Shown here: piece by piece, positions 48,008-60,300 of the stretch
Numbering within the stretch: position 1 is the stretch's first letter
How the letters are laid out: the number at the start of each line of letters is the position of its first letter
Assembly (NCBI RefSeq): GCF_902635505.1
Contig: NC_045429.1
Span: 35,162,257-35,226,256, forward strand
Length of the DNA: 64,000 bases
Origin: Sarcophilus harrisii
Taxonomy: Eukaryota > Chordata > Mammalia > Dasyuromorphia > Dasyuridae
Reading direction: 5' to 3'
The notes under the pieces: generated by a model
Seen by the model: the letters and a program-made list of their open reading frames with translations, nothing else
Told to the model about the DNA's origin: nothing
Databases searched by the model: none
Position numbers and translations under genes: made by a program

Positions 48008-48607
48008 TACAAATGTCAAATGCTCTCCAAATTTCTGTAATGTACCTTGGGAGTTAAAGTTTTTTTGTTATTCTTTCAGGACTACATTTTACAACACTTG
48101 CTTGTGGTTTCCTAGTGCCAGCATCTCACTACATTTGCCAAAGAGTGCACAACAATTAAGAAAAGTAACAATAAAAAGAAATTTATCCGAACAAAAGATA
48201 AAATAATTTTTCATTCTGGACAAAAACAAAGACAGAAACAAAACCTTCCCTAATTCTGACAACAAAATATCCATAAAAATTGTAATTATTGCTTCTCTCC
48301 CTAATCGATGTTGTCTTCTGTCTCCACCAACACTCTCCACTCCCTACTCCTTTCCTATAGATATACATACACAATACATGCTAAAGTGGATTAATTCAGC
48401 TCATATACATGTATATGTATATATAGATATACATATATATATAAAATCCTTGTATATAAGTAAGATTAAAATCCCTAACTCTCCCCCCTCATTTAATCCT
48501 ATCATTATCCTCATTGCTGTCCAATGTCAAAATGTTAATTAAAACTGTCCACCATCAACTGCAAAATAATTGGAGACTTCCAGAATGTAAAAATAGAAAA
48601 ATATTAC

Positions 48608-48707
48608 TTTCAAAAAATCGTACTTTCATACCCCCCTCTTTGTTCTTGGTCCTGAAGACCATATTGGCTGCTTCCTTTCATTTTGAGGGCCATGTTCATA
48701 TTCAAAC
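48608..48707 (-). pseudogene. MKI67P: MKI67 copy 1, exon following the FHA core
   Basis: Acceptor 'ctctctcttcag', then FEYEHGPQNERK, against human FRYENESLQNGRK. One in-frame stop further on; donor GAAA|gtaata. Confidence 0.72.
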
Positions 48708-49679
48708 CTGAAGAGAGAGTAAGATAGTTTAATGATTTAAAAACCTAGCAACCAATGTAAAAGTCTAGCAACCAAACCAATTATCTAGTGATATACATAC
48801 ACAGTAACGATATATTGCATGTACATGTAAAATTATTAGCTCTGAAAATGAGAACTTCTTAATGTTTTGGCACACTAAAATAATTCGATTTTGTCTTTCT
48901 TTCCTTCTAAAATCCTAAGGCATATTATTTTTATTTTACTCATTTAATAAAGGAATTCACGATTATGGCCTTGATTTTGTGCAGTTTAAAGGAAGCCAGG
49001 AAAGATCCTCAAACATAAATAGATGTAGGTTTAGACTAATAAGAATGGGAAAGAGCTCTTTGTAGGTCAGGTGCAGTAATACAAATCACAATTCAAAGCA
49101 AATCAAACAGTTGCTGCTTTGAGAAAATTTTTTAATGACACTTGGGATGTGGAGGTCACTATAGCTAAAAAAAAAAAAGAAAGGGGGTTTGAGATGTATC
49201 TTGTCTTCCCTCCAACCCAAGCATCTTTTTAGACTGTAATTACACCAGACACTTTACCCCAGTGGTAGACTCAGTCTAGATCGACCACAAAAACACATAA
49301 ACTTTGATTAACCATGATTAATCACAATTAACCACAAACCAATTTAAGTGGAGTCATTTCCTGACCTATAATTAACACATGCCAGCTTCAAAAAGTTTCT
49401 GATCCAAAATCTGAAAGCTTCACACATACACCCCACTTTGAGGTCTTATTTTCAAGCCAAATCAGTTTCCTTTTAAAAAATTATTTGCTATATATGCTAA
49501 TCCAAAGCACCGGGAATGGGGATGCAAATAATGCTGATAATTCTTCCATATCTTAATAAAAATGTGTGAAAGAGGCAATTATAAAATAATGACATAACTC
49601 TTAAACCAGAAGAATAATTATAAAATTATAATAAAACTGAAACCAAATGCTGCAGTGTGATTTTGCCAATTTCATCTAC

Positions 49680-49787
49680 CAGAAAGAATCAAATATTGTA
49701 ATTAAGTCTCCATGCTTGAGTTTCTCAGGATCACAAATGGTAGTTCCATTTAAATGGGTTGGATCTTCAGAATTTAAATTAAAGAGT
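49680..49787 (-). pseudogene. MKI67P: MKI67 copy 1, FHA-domain core exon
   Basis: 108 bp open throughout. Reads LFNLNSEDPTHLNG and then EKLKHGDLITIFDSF, aligning without gaps to the human Ki-67 FHA strand-loop ILHNFSSTNPTQVNG...RLKHGDVITIIDRSF. Acceptor 'gtcttatttttag', donor CTG|gtagat. It joins in phase to the next exon. The FHA domain binds phospho-Thr partners such as NIFK and KIF15 in the living gene. Confidence 0.82.
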
Positions 49788-50006
49788 CTAAAAATAAGAC
49801 CATTTAGTAAATAAAACTAAGAAGATAATTTGCAAAACTATACTTGCCTTAAGATGAAAACTAAGGTTTCCTTGAGTAAATCGTTTGTTACCATAGAGAT
49901 CACTTTAAGTGAAATTCGACATTTTCATCCGCCAAAGATTCCACTAAAAAGATGAAGCTTCCTCTCCTACAAGGAAAAAGGGTTTCTAACAACCAAGTCT
50001 CCTTAC

Positions 50007-50123
50007 ACTTGGACACTGGTTCATCGCGGGGGCTTGAACTTGTGCCATTGGAAGGTGCCAGGGTCAGCTGCAAGTATCCAAGATCTTATGACATGCACAC
50101 TCGTAATACCAAGGTTTTAGTTT
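50007..50123 (-). pseudogene. MKI67P: MKI67 copy 1, first coding exon remnant
   Basis: Reads TKTLVLRVCMS, a stop, then DLGYLQLTLAP ... DEPVSK, comparable to the human start TRRLVTIKRSGVDGPHFPLSLS ... PVVSK. The donor resembles AAGT|gtaagg. No ATG survives at the expected place. Confidence 0.6.
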
Positions 50124-50499
50124 CTGGACCAAAAACCAGTTGGTACTTTTCCAACGAAGGAGGCAGGTTTAAATGAATTAATTCTGCGGTTTTAAAACAA
50201 CAAAAAGAGTCCCAAAGTCTTTACTATTGGGAACAAAGGTAAGTTCGACCAGCTAAATCACCTCCCACTCATCCCAGCCAAGCAGCAGCAGCTTCCGAGT
50301 GCTTATTTACCTCCCGAACAGGAAGATACAGACCGGTCAATCTGGACTCTGATTCCTTTAATAAATCATGTACCCCAATGTATTCATAATAATAATAATC
50401 AATCCGCAATAGAAACAAAAATCTGAAAAAAGAAAATTCACTTTTACCCCCTCCTCCCGCAAAGAGCAATTCTATAAGCGGTGAAAATGGGGGTTCCCA

Positions 50500-51350
50500 C
50501 AGAGACAAAAGCCGCTAAAGGGCCTTTTCACAGACTTCACAACCCCCTCTTACTCGTTGGACATCACAAGTGGTCCTGATGTCCCCAAAGCGACTGGTTA
50601 ATGCAGCCTCATCCGTCAAACCGCACCAGTAGCTTTGCCAACACCCCCACATGCCCCAAACTCCGTGAGCAGGACGTAATCGCGCCCCTCACCCCCTATC
50701 AGATGGGGGTGCGGCTTCCCCCAGGTTCTTCATTAACGGCACCCCATCCGGGCGCCAGCCTCAATTACGTGGCGCGCTCCCTCTCACCTTCTCCTCGCGC
50801 TCCAGCTGCTCGCTCCCTCAGGTCCCCAGCAGACCCCTGTTTGTCCGGAGCCTCTTCCCCGCTTCCCATCCTTCTCCCTCTTTCATCCTCCGCCTGAGCC
50901 GCTACCCTCCTAGGCTTTCTCCGCGCCAGAGGATAAGAGTCGGAGGTTGGGAAGCTCGACCCCCAAACCGGGAGCTGACCACAGGGAATCCCGGCTATAA
51001 AGTACAATAGGATCTCGAATTTCGGGGGCCAAGCCCGCGATTGGTTGGGGAGGAAGGCCCTCCGGCTAGGATGCAATGGGCAGCGGCAGAGGCGGGACCT
51101 CGAGAACGTTTGCAGTGGAGAAAGCGGAGCCAGCTGTGGGCGCCAGACCCGATCTATTTGCGGCCCCTCCCTTCCCCCCCCACACCTCCCAGGGAGCCAG
51201 CGGGAGATGCTAGACTCAGAGATTGATGCAGACCCCGCCCCCGATCCGGGGCCAGCAGGAGATGCTGGACTCAAGAGATTGACTGGACTTGTGGGACCCG
51301 TCTCTTCCTAAATGGGGTAGCGGGCCTTCTTCACCTTTCTTCTAATCTCC
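50500..51350. promoter_or_regulatory. CpG island, probable relic MKI67 promoter
   Basis: The only CpG-dense stretch in the window. It contains GC boxes ('gaccccgcccccgat' near 51231, 'gaggcgggacc' near 51089), inverted CCAAT boxes ('cgattggttgg' near 51037 and 'ttattggttta' near 51417) and no strong TATA. It lies 0.4 kb upstream of the first recognisable MKI67 exon, in the right place for its promoter. CpGs have not decayed as in the rest of the window, implying it was germline-unmethylated until recently or still is. The 169-aa minus-strand frame at 50765-51274 is most likely a GC-rich chance frame. Confidence 0.75.
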
Positions 51351-51554
51351 CCGGGGGCTTTCCGTCTAGTCACTTGCCCGCTGGCTAAGGGCGGAGGAGC
51401 TGATGGGAAGGTCGCCTTATTGGTTTAGGGGTTGGCTTTGTCACACAGGCTGTAGTCCTTGAATGTGGATTATTTTCAGGGACCGCCCTGCCAAGGTCAC
51501 CTCCCCTTACCCACTCATCAAGGGAAAACGGGGACGCCCCGCCGAGGCAGGGGC

Positions 51555-52345
51555 TGGACTGGAGGGGAAACTGAGGTACAGTTGGAGGAGCTTTCATCTG
51601 TGTCTGCCATGAGACCATAGACTCTGCCCCACAGGGTAAAAGGAAGCTCTAGAGCAGTTCTGAGCAGTCTCTTCTCCAGAGAGGAAACTGAGGTACAATT
51701 GGAGAGAGACCAGCCAACTGTTAACTACTCGGAGCCTCTCCCCTATTTGGGCAGGGCAAAGAGCCAGCTCCATTTCCTTTACGTGAGAAAGCCCCCGTTG
51801 GAGCCCCGGGCTGAACATGGAAGACTGGAATGGCTAGAGGAACTACTAGGGGAATCCCTCCTCCTAGAATGGTAAACTGAGACATGGCTGGAGGAGCTGG
51901 GGGAAGGGCTGGTGCTTACGTATATATGGCTGCTATGAAACCCAACCCCAGATTGAAAACAGACTACAGATCCTGACACATATCTCTCAGAGTCCCCTCT
52001 TCAGTATTGAGGCAGGTGGGGAAACACGAGTTCTCCTTTCCAGGGAAGAAACTGACCTCTGCCTGAGAAATAGGCTCTCTATATCACTTGCTCTGATCTC
52101 TCCCAATCCAGGGGGTAAATTGGTGCCTCAGTTAATTGTGGGTCCCGAAATTTGGCCTATCAGAGCCCCAAATCCCCCTCCCCTCCCAAAAAAATTGAAG
52201 TTGGGAGAAAAGGGCACTTATTCACTTGTTTATAAACAGATATGGCTAGAGCCTGGCTGATCAGTGACTGCTTTGAGCCCATCTCAAAGGGGGTAGGTAT
52301 ACTGAGGCATTGTTGGAGTGGTTTGTTATCTATGTTCTGAACCCC
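51555..52345 (+). repeat. Degenerate dispersed repeat beside the CpG island
   Basis: Four diverged copies of a core like 'ggaaactgaggtacagttgg' near 51565, 51682, 51872 and 52292, the last three with changes. At least three are followed by 'ctatgaaaccc'/'catgagacc'-like text. Spacing is irregular. Confidence 0.5.
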
Positions 52346-52959
52346 CAATTGTTGTTGTTCAAAATGGGGTCTCTAAACCCCACTGAGCAAGGCAGTCTCC
52401 AAACTTCACATCCCTTTGTATATTCTGGAATATTTGCTCCATAGGCAACAGACAGGACTCCACTTTCATCTTTTTTTCTTCCTCCCCTCATCTCGTGATT
52501 CCCTAAATAATGCTCCCTCCTCCCAATGATACAGCTACCAAGCATCCCCTCCAGTACCAAATGTACTTTGTCTCCTCTTCCACTCACCAATCATGGTGGG
52601 GAAGTCCACTTAACAGGTTCTACCTCTGTGTCATTACTCAGTAACTTCTTTGAAGGTTTACTCAATCCCTATTTATCAGTCAAGATTTTGGTTGCTCTTG
52701 CCACTTCTTTGCTCAATGAGTTCACTGCCTAAATCACAATCTTTCTCCTCAGCTCTTACCCTCACACAAAATATCAACTTATGTGTGAATACTTCCAAAA
52801 CCCTTAATCTCCTAATTCATCCACTTACTCGTTTTTCATGAGCTACTCATCTCTATACTTAAAAGACGATCATATCCTTGATCCTCCACTGCATACACAT
52901 GTTCCACCTCACAAGGTATTACCTTGACTACAAAATAATGGGCCAGATGGCGTAGTTTT

Positions 52960-53405
52960 CAGTCTTAGATCTCATGCAAGGCAATCTTCTATTCTTTCCT
53001 GTTTATTTCAACCCCCCAAAAGTCAACTCTTCTCTTTCCTTAGGAAGAATCCCACAACTCTGATTTCTTTCCCAGTTCTTCATCTTCTGTGCTTTCACTC
53101 TCAAATCCAAAAAACTTATTTTTATTAAAATTGAGGCCATGAGATGAACCTCATTTTTGATATTACCTACTTTCTTCCCATCCCTTTTGGTCTTCTCCAG
53201 CAGATTGCATCTTCTCATATCAACTGGATCCTTTCCTACTGCCTCCATTTGAAAAAAAAAAAAAAAAACCTCTATTGTATACTATCATCTCTTCAAACAT
53301 TTGTCCTATATATCATCTCCCCTTCTCAACAAGACTGAAAAAGTTTATACATACTGCCTCTACTTCTGGGTCTTATTCACTGATCAAACCTTAGAACTGT
53401 TCTGT
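52960..53405 (+). mobile_element. L2 LINE ORF2 fragment
   Basis: 'ttggtcttctccagcagatt', 'ggatcctttcctactgcctc', 'aactgttctgtaacctcatc' match the L2 ORF2 order. Continues at 53569 and 54385. Confidence 0.6.
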
Positions 53406-53409
53406 AACC

Positions 53410-53568
53410 TCATCACTTTTTTTTCCCCAAGGTAATTGGGGTTAAATGACTTGCCTAAAGGTACAGTGCCTAAAGTCTGCCTAAAGTCAGCTGTCTAAGG
53501 CTAAATTTGACTTCAGTTCTTCCTGATTCTGGAGCCTATGTTCTATCCACTGTCACCTAGCTTCCCCA
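53410..53568 (-). repeat. SINE inserted in L2, antisense
   Basis: 'ggggttaaatgacttgccta' followed by 'tctatccactgtcacctagc': antisense marsupial SINE, bounded on both sides by L2. Confidence 0.75.
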
Positions 53569-53842
53569 CTCTCAATCCCCATCACTCTGTTGTCAAACTG
53601 CTCTCTTGAAAGCTGTTAATGATTTCATGGCTAAATTTGATGTTTTCTCATTTGACATGACCATGTGTCTTGTGAGTTTTTGTCACACTGCTCTCTTAGT
53701 TGACCACACTAACCCCTCCTGTTTTCTTTTCAGGTCCTGAAACGAACATCCCCTAAGTTTCTGTTCTGGGTCCTTTTCTCCCTCTACTCTCAGCTCCCAT
53801 GTATTTAACTATCCTCCTCCTATCTACCCTTGGGCTTCAGTT
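53569..53842 (+). mobile_element. L2 LINE ORF2 fragment
   Basis: 'gctctcttgaaagctgttaa', 'ttctgggtccttttctccct', 'agctcccatgtatttaact'. Confidence 0.7.
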
Positions 53843-54384
53843 TGTGTAGAATGGAGATATATAAAGTGAAGAACTTACAGGAATGTTTAAATTCTTTTTC
53901 TGTATTTTTTATTATTTCTATGTCTCTGTGGCCTGCATAAGTATGATGTGTGCAAGCCAATATTTACTTAAAACTTTAGATATATTTACTTAACCAGAAA
54001 TGACATTTATCCTTGTTCAATGTTATCAATATTTAGATTATTAAATGCCATCAGCTCAGTAATCTGAAGTTTGAAGGTCTGACTGATGATTCCTCTCGGA
54101 ATCAGGGAAACAAAGCATTCCATTCTACTCTACCTTTGGCACCAATGTTTAACGTTCAATTAGGTGAGGGCACCTATTTCTCAATGCTCCCTAACCTATG
54201 ATGTAATCCTTTACTGTATGTAAAAACTGTAAATCTTTCCTAAATCTTTAGCCTTTCTACTGCGAGCTTTCTCTCCCTCCTTGCAGTGGAATTGCTCATT
54301 CTCATGAGAATTTATTAATAACTTTTCTGCTTTCTACTGAGTGATCTGAGTAGCCATTTTGAGTAAGGGTCTTCATCCCTCACA
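53843..54384 (+). mobile_element. Solo LTR (class I-like) in L2
   Basis: About 542 bp, 'tgtgtagaatgg...' to '...catccctcaca', with shared flank 'agtt' (53839-53842 and 54385-54388). Same family as 23439-23901: common 'ctcattctcatgagaattta' segment and end. Confidence 0.75.
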
Positions 54385-54840
54385 AGTTCCATATCACCAG
54401 TTGCCTTTTGGATATTACATTTCAAATAGATACATTTTAAATACACCACGTCTAAAACTGAATTACCTTCTCCTCTTTCCAATGTTCTTTCTTCTGTCAG
54501 AGGCACTCCATACTTCCAATATCCCAGGTTTGTAACCTCAAGACTACCCTGCCTTTCTTCTGGACCCACATGACCAGTTGCTTAATCTTATTTCTCTATC
54601 TTCACCTCTTCCTCCCTTCCTATTCCCTCTTCCATCCCTCAACACTCCTCTGACAGCATCTGTACTCAACTCACAAACAATTCTCTTCATTCAGACTCTC
54701 CTAACATAATTACAAGTTAGATTGGTATTCCCCATCCCACTTCCCCCATCTCTTTCCCCTCCAGTCTATTCTAGACGCACAACTGTCAAAATAATTTTTT
54801 TTAAATTTTCAAGCAACAGGTCTTTGTTTTAAAAATTAAT
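54385..54840 (+). mobile_element. L2 LINE ORF2 fragment
   Basis: 'cttttggatattacatttca', 'gtctaaaactgaattacct', 'ctttcccctccagtctattc'. Confidence 0.65.
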
Positions 54841-54914
54841 TTGTTCCTTCTTCTATCTTCAATTCCTCATCACATTAACTATTAGTTCAGCAAAACAATC
54901 CCCCCATCATGTTC

Positions 54915-55140
54915 AATTATATCAGTGTTGGGTGTGTCTTCATAAACCCATTTGGAGAGATTTGTCATTTCTTTCTCTAGCTCATTTTACAAATAATGAA
55001 AAGGAGACAAGGAAGGTGAAGTAACTTGGCCAATGTCACATTGCTAGGAAGTATCTGAAGTGAGATTTGAACTCAGAAGGATAAGTGTTCCTAACTCCAG
55101 GCCCACATTCTATCCACTGTGCCACTTTCCTGGGACTGAT
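54915..55140 (-). repeat. Marsupial SINE, antisense
   Basis: 'acccatttggagagatttgt', 'ttctctagctcattttacaa', 'attctatccactgtgccac'. Confidence 0.75.
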
Positions 55141-55149
55141 ATGAAAATT

Positions 55150-57055
55150 CATGTATATAATTTACCACAAACATGAGTAAGTAAATTAAATGAACTCACA
55201 CAAAAAGTTTTCATGTTATGAAGAAAGTTTCCCTTTAAAAAAAAACATCTTGCCATGAGTAATACATTGTTAAGAATTAGCTGGGCAAAATTAACTTAAT
55301 GAAATAGAGGTGGGAAATCTCTGCACGCTCTATTTTCAAAACTTCAAAATTTGTGACAAGTGATCAAAATATACTCCATTGTCATATTTTCACTCAAACT
55401 AAGTTAACGAAGTACTTCTTCAAATTTCTCTATCCTCATTTTATTTTATCCTTTTTTTCTCATTTCTATAACAAGTATATCTTCTTGATAAGCAGGATAA
55501 AGTGCTTTAAAATTATATTTTATCGATTAACAAAATGAACATCTTCATTTTCTTTTCTCTTAGGTTTCACAGAGAACTCTTCTTTATCTTGTGGTTATTC
55601 TATTTAAAACAAAAAAACAAGATAGATGTAGATAAATATATTGTCTTTTGTATATGTATTAACTGGTGATAGATGTATAGCATTTCTAATTATAAAGTCA
55701 TCTAAAAACCTTACAGCAGTATTATATCTTTTATGTATGTACTAATCCAGTGATGGATGTAATGGCATTTCCACTAAAAAGTCATCTAAGAATCTTAGAG
55801 CAATATCCTATTATCTAACCACAATATCTGAACTGAAACCAATTTCCTATTATATTCCATATCCAAGAGTATTCTTTGCCTAAGCAAAAATTCTGTAAGA
55901 GAACATGCTTGATTTATTTTTAATATGTTTCTTTTTCAAATCAATGAATAAAAAAGAACAAATCTGGAAGACAAATCACAAGTTAGCCTGAACATTTTAT
56001 TTAGTATGATTATAAGCTACCCTAGTAAACTTCTCAATATGTTGATAACTTCGTATAATTTTTTAAATGGGCTGAAAGAAATGCTAAAGTATGAAACACT
56101 GACTTTTCAACTTATAGTACACTATAATGGGTCAAAAAGGATAAAACAAACAAATCAACATGCACAAAACATTAAAATTTATTCATCAGGAAATTCAAAA
56201 TAATGTAACATTCATTCTAATTCTTAATTCTGAAAAAATCCCTATTTCCATTAATCCAATTAATGTCTGCTTTAACCTGTCTGCTTTCATCACATTGCAA
56301 TGACCAGAGGCTCTAGTCTTACCAATTCAAAGACTCTGAATCTGGACCTAATGAAGACTAGAGTTTGTGGGAGTTGCTTGTGGACCAGATCATACCATGA
56401 GATTTTTGCACAGTAATGCTCTTTCCTCCTTTCTATAGGCAAGTAAATGCCAAAGATTATCAAATCAGTAGAAGAGATCCCCACACAGAAAAACTATGGA
56501 ATAGTACAAACATTCCTATCTATTTTTACAGCAACAACAAATTCTTGGGATATTTAATAAAAAAAACCAAGAAGTTCCTTTTGAATAACTGGGGAATTTT
56601 AAGTACAATTTAAAGTTAAAATGCTTTCAGGATCTGTGCTTTTAAAATTTTAAGTCAGTTTTAATGAACATTATGGCAAAAACATCTCACTGATATAGAA
56701 CCTTTACCCATTTAAAATAGGTGAGAATACGAAAGAAATAAAGATCATATAGTCTGCTCTTACTTTATACACAATTCCAACAAGTTATAGTATTCTATAG
56801 CTGCCAAGGAGGTTGCAGGAGGAAGGAAAGGGGAGAAGGAAGTCAAATGACAGTAAGAATAAACTATGTAAAGTGACAATAAGTCTGGTGTGATTGTGGA
56901 CCTGCAAACATCATTATATTATAGCACAGTAAAAGATGTTCATAATGACTACCATTCACTCATTAAGAAAAAGTTCAAAATCCCTTTTGCTCAACTTTAG
57001 AAAGCAGAGACATGTTGTCCTAAGATTTTAGGAAGGTTTCCATCTAAAGTGGTTA
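55150..57055. other. No feature seen
   Basis: AT-rich, no frame above 65 codons with recognisable content. It separates copy 2's 3' end from the L2/LTR block. Confidence 0.45.
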
Positions 57056-57064
57056 AAATAAATT

Positions 57065-57348
57065 TTTTTTAAGTCTGTGCTTTTTGGTTGTTTGCTTGGT
57101 TTTTTGTTTTGTTTTGTTTTGTTTTGTTTCTCATTTTTTCCTTTTTGATCTGATTTTTGTGAAGCATGATAAATTTGGATATATGTGCAGAAGAATTGTA
57201 CATATTTCACATATATTGGACAGCTTGCTGTTAAGGGGAGAGGGTGGTAGGGAGAGAGAAAAATGTGGATCACAAGGTTGTGTAATGGTAAATGCTGAAA
57301 ACCATCTTTGCATATATTTTGATAATAAAAAGCTATTATTTTTAAAAA
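57065..57348 (+). mobile_element. L1 3' UTR, strongly 5'-truncated
   Basis: (TTTTG)n then 'ctcattttttcctttttgat', 'gcagaagaattgtacatatt', end 'aataaaaagctattat'. Confidence 0.85.
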
Positions 57349-57699
57349 GGAGAATCAGTGTTTTAACATTCACAACAAATGCTCACTTTTTACTCTTCTT
57401 TCAAAAAAACTAAACTGAAAGCAAATTTTGTTACCTACACTGCTCTATAGTAAGCAATCCTCTGCTCCCCAAAAAAATGTGTCACCAAAAGTATAGTTTG
57501 GTACAGAAGTGCTATATTTTACACAAATAAATTTCCTTAGATAGCAAACACATGTACTTACTATTCACCTCAAAGTGATAAACATGATTTTTAGATTATA
57601 TACAATACTGAGAGAGTTGAACCTTTTTCTCCTTTGAGTAACTTAGCAAAGCTGTGATATACTCATTAAAAATATATATTATAAATTACATCCTACCTG

Positions 57700-59473
57700 C
57701 TTTGAACTTTTGATGGTTGGTCTGATTTTCTTTAGGGTGCAACCCCTTCTAGAACTAAGAGTTTCTCATTCCAGATAGCTGGAATCATCCTGGTTATTAA
57801 TATTTTGGGCCAAATTTCATGGCCTGATAAATTATTTTCTTAAGTCTTGTTTGTGTTTTCTTTTACTGATGGAAAAAAATCACTTTGAACACGTCTTATA
57901 CTTGGGCAGATTTCAGAAGATAACTGTGTGAGATAGGAACATTTTCAACGGCAATTGCCTCTGTTTTGATGTTAGTAGTCCTTAATTTTTTCCTTTGTCA
58001 AAAAAGTAGAATTAACTTTCTTCCAGTTTTTGGCTTTTTCTGCTGTTACAGTATTGGATGGGTCATCTTTGCCAAGATTAGCAGATTTTTGCAGATCCTT
58101 ATCACTTTTATTCTTTTATGTTTTTATGCCTCCTCTGTTTGAGCAATTGTTTGAAATGTCCTTGGTCTCAGGTAAAAGATCAGATCCTATTAATTCTGCA
58201 TCTTTTGTTTCTATATCTGGATTTTAAAAATGCCAGATCTTTAATAAGTACTCAATCTGTTATGATTGTCTCTATTTCTTTCTCCCTTTTGTCAGTGTAA
58301 ACTATTTGGGTTGCACTAAGCAAGGAAAATATAAATAACTTCTGCTTTAGTTCTAATTTCAGTTCTAAAGAACTCTTGTTGTATCCTTTGCTTTACATCT
58401 CAGTTTATTTTCCAGGCCTGAAAGCCTTTCTTCATCTGCTTCAACTGTCTCTATCTCTGTTGCACTAAGTATAAGAGGAATTTCTTGCAGTTCTTTATCA
58501 ACTTTGTATCTCTTTCTAGTTAAAGGCAGAATTCATACAGGTGCCACTGAATTTTTAAAGATTCCTAAGAAATTTTCTGTGCTTTTTTGGCACAAGTTCT
58601 GGATTTTGAAAGTATAGATTTTGAAGATGATTCTCCATTTTGTGTTGCATCATTTTAAAATTCTTCTAAATTTTTTTTATCCATTAGGTGAAATTCCTCA
58701 GGTGTAACCCTGGAAGAGTGAAGCAACAATCTTATACATCTAATATATGTGTTTTTGGTGCTAGATTACAAAGATATATTGAATTGACACAATAATCTAA
58801 CATATCTAAGACATACATTTCTTCTGATTCTAGATTGCAAAGATACATTATTCTTTTTTTTTTTTTTTTTTTGATACATTATTCTTTTGGTGAAGTTCCT
58901 TAGATGCAATCTTGGAAGAATGAAGTAATAATCTAAATCCATAAGATATGTATTTCTGCCTCTAGATAGCAAAGATATTGTAAATTGACACAATAATCAA
59001 AGAAATCTATTTCTGTTACTAGATCACAAAAATATATTGTATTGACCAGGCTCTTTCAGTTTCTTTTCTTCCCATAAACACCTTTATAAATAATATAAAC
59101 ATGTAATATCTTGTATTTCTGTATCACCTTGGTTTTTTCTTTTGAAATGTTGACGACATAAACTTTTCTAGGAAGCTCTTATTCAACTGGTCTATTTTGC
59201 GAGGTTTTGCTAGATTCTTGGGATTCTTTATCTGTTTTCTATTTGCTTCTAGATTTAACTGATTTACCTGATTTACCTGGACCTGTATCTTTAGACGTCC
59301 CTCCCCATTCTTTGTCTGAGGTTTATATACTTCAGCAGGCAAAGTATTAAGTTCTTATGATCCTATGGCATACTTAATTCTGTCTATTTCTTAAAGATGC
59401 TATTTTTTTTTTCCAGGAATGCCTGTAGTCTTCCACCCTGTATGTTAACTCCTTTTGTTTTCTTCTCTGCACC

Positions 59474-59521
<48 letters not shown>

Positions 59522-59584
59522 TATATTGAATGAACCATCTTCATTCACATCTGTCTTCTTGAGGTAGGTAGCTATATTTATTTT
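57700..59584 (-). pseudogene. MKI67P: MKI67 copy 2, terminal exon with internal deletion
   Basis: Acceptor 'ctttttcccag' is kept before 59584. Compared with copy 1, the region matching about 42165-42790, including the LRSRR segment, is missing, and a (TA)n tract (59479-59530) lies near that junction. The frame at 59124-59342 (72 aa) survives as an open piece. Confidence 0.68.
59478..59530. repeat. (TA)n microsatellite
   Basis: About 25 TA units with one phase slip. Copy 1 has only 'tgtatatattgtatg' at this place. Confidence 0.95.
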
Positions 59585-60229
59585 CTGGGAAAAAGTTATG
59601 AAAAAGATTTTAATTAAGTTCTAGCTATCAATATACAGAAAGTTAACCTATGGTTAAAAAAAAAACCCTGCCACTATGATCTTGAGTTGCATCATTTGTC
59701 TAGATGCACAGTTCCTTTTTAGAACCCTGAAAAAAAGTTATTGCTTAGATTTTTTTTGGATGAAGTTTTTATTTACCAATTAATTTTATTTTTAGTGTAA
59801 TTTTTATCATTTTTCAATAGGATATGATGCATATTCCTTTTTATCAAAATGGGCTTTTGAGCTTTAAAGTTCTAGCTACATTTGTATCAAAAATTCATTC
59901 TCCACCTCCAAAAAACAAACAAAAATAGTGGAGGTGGTTTGAGAGATATGCTAAGAGGATAAAATTGCCCATTCTCTCAAGATATATTCTTTACTCTATT
60001 TTTTCAACAATTTCAAAAGAGTACACCTATTTTATTCAAATCTATTGAAGATAAATACTTTTGACTTACTGTCTTTCTCAAAAGGATTAAAGCAAATTTG
60101 TTGTTGTTCTACTGAGTGGATTAGAAAATAAGATACATTTTTACTTTAGTAAATCTAAGCTTGATTTATTTTCAAATATGTCTTTTAGACCATAGAAATC
60201 TTTAAACTTGCTACTAATACTCTGCTAAT

Positions 60230-60300
60230 CTGGACAAAGTTCATTGCTAATCAAAGGATAAAAAGAATTTTGTAGTCCTGGTTTTACAAAGACTTCCTTC
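60230..60300 (-). pseudogene. MKI67P: MKI67 copy 2, short exon
   Basis: Homologous to 43420-43485. The donor reads CAG|attagc instead of CAG|gtgagt and the acceptor AG is also changed. Confidence 0.6.

Larger units (their letters stand above)
40690..50123 (-). pseudogene. MKI67P: MKI67 (Ki-67) unprocessed pseudogene, copy 1
   Basis: Minus-strand relic of the gene for Ki-67, the mitotic chromosome-surfactant and perichromosomal protein. In order from 50.1 kb down it has N-terminal FHA-domain pieces, a segment like the human FSTGHANS stretch, a Ki-67 repeat exon with TPKxK and KRLMRTP motifs, and a C-terminal LRSRR-type region. Exon edges carry visible splice sites, so this is not a retrocopy. 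The initiator ATG is not evident and stops occur in most pieces. The repeat exon is about 1.9 kb against about 6.8 kb in human as I recall, so repeats were lost or were fewer. A CpG island lies just upstream. Alternative: a highly diverged functional MKI67-like gene, unlikely given the number of stops. Identification rests on remembered human protein sequence. Confidence 0.78.

Noticed and set aside
40690-50123. MKI67 copy 1 as the functional gene
   Set aside because: Stops in most exons, no visible start codon, few repeats. Only the FHA-core exon is clean.
50765-51274. 169-aa minus-strand open frame in the CpG island
   Set aside because: Composition is Gly/Arg/Pro/Ser-rich, as expected when GC-rich DNA lacks stops. 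No motif recognised, and it sits where the promoter and 5' UTR are expected.
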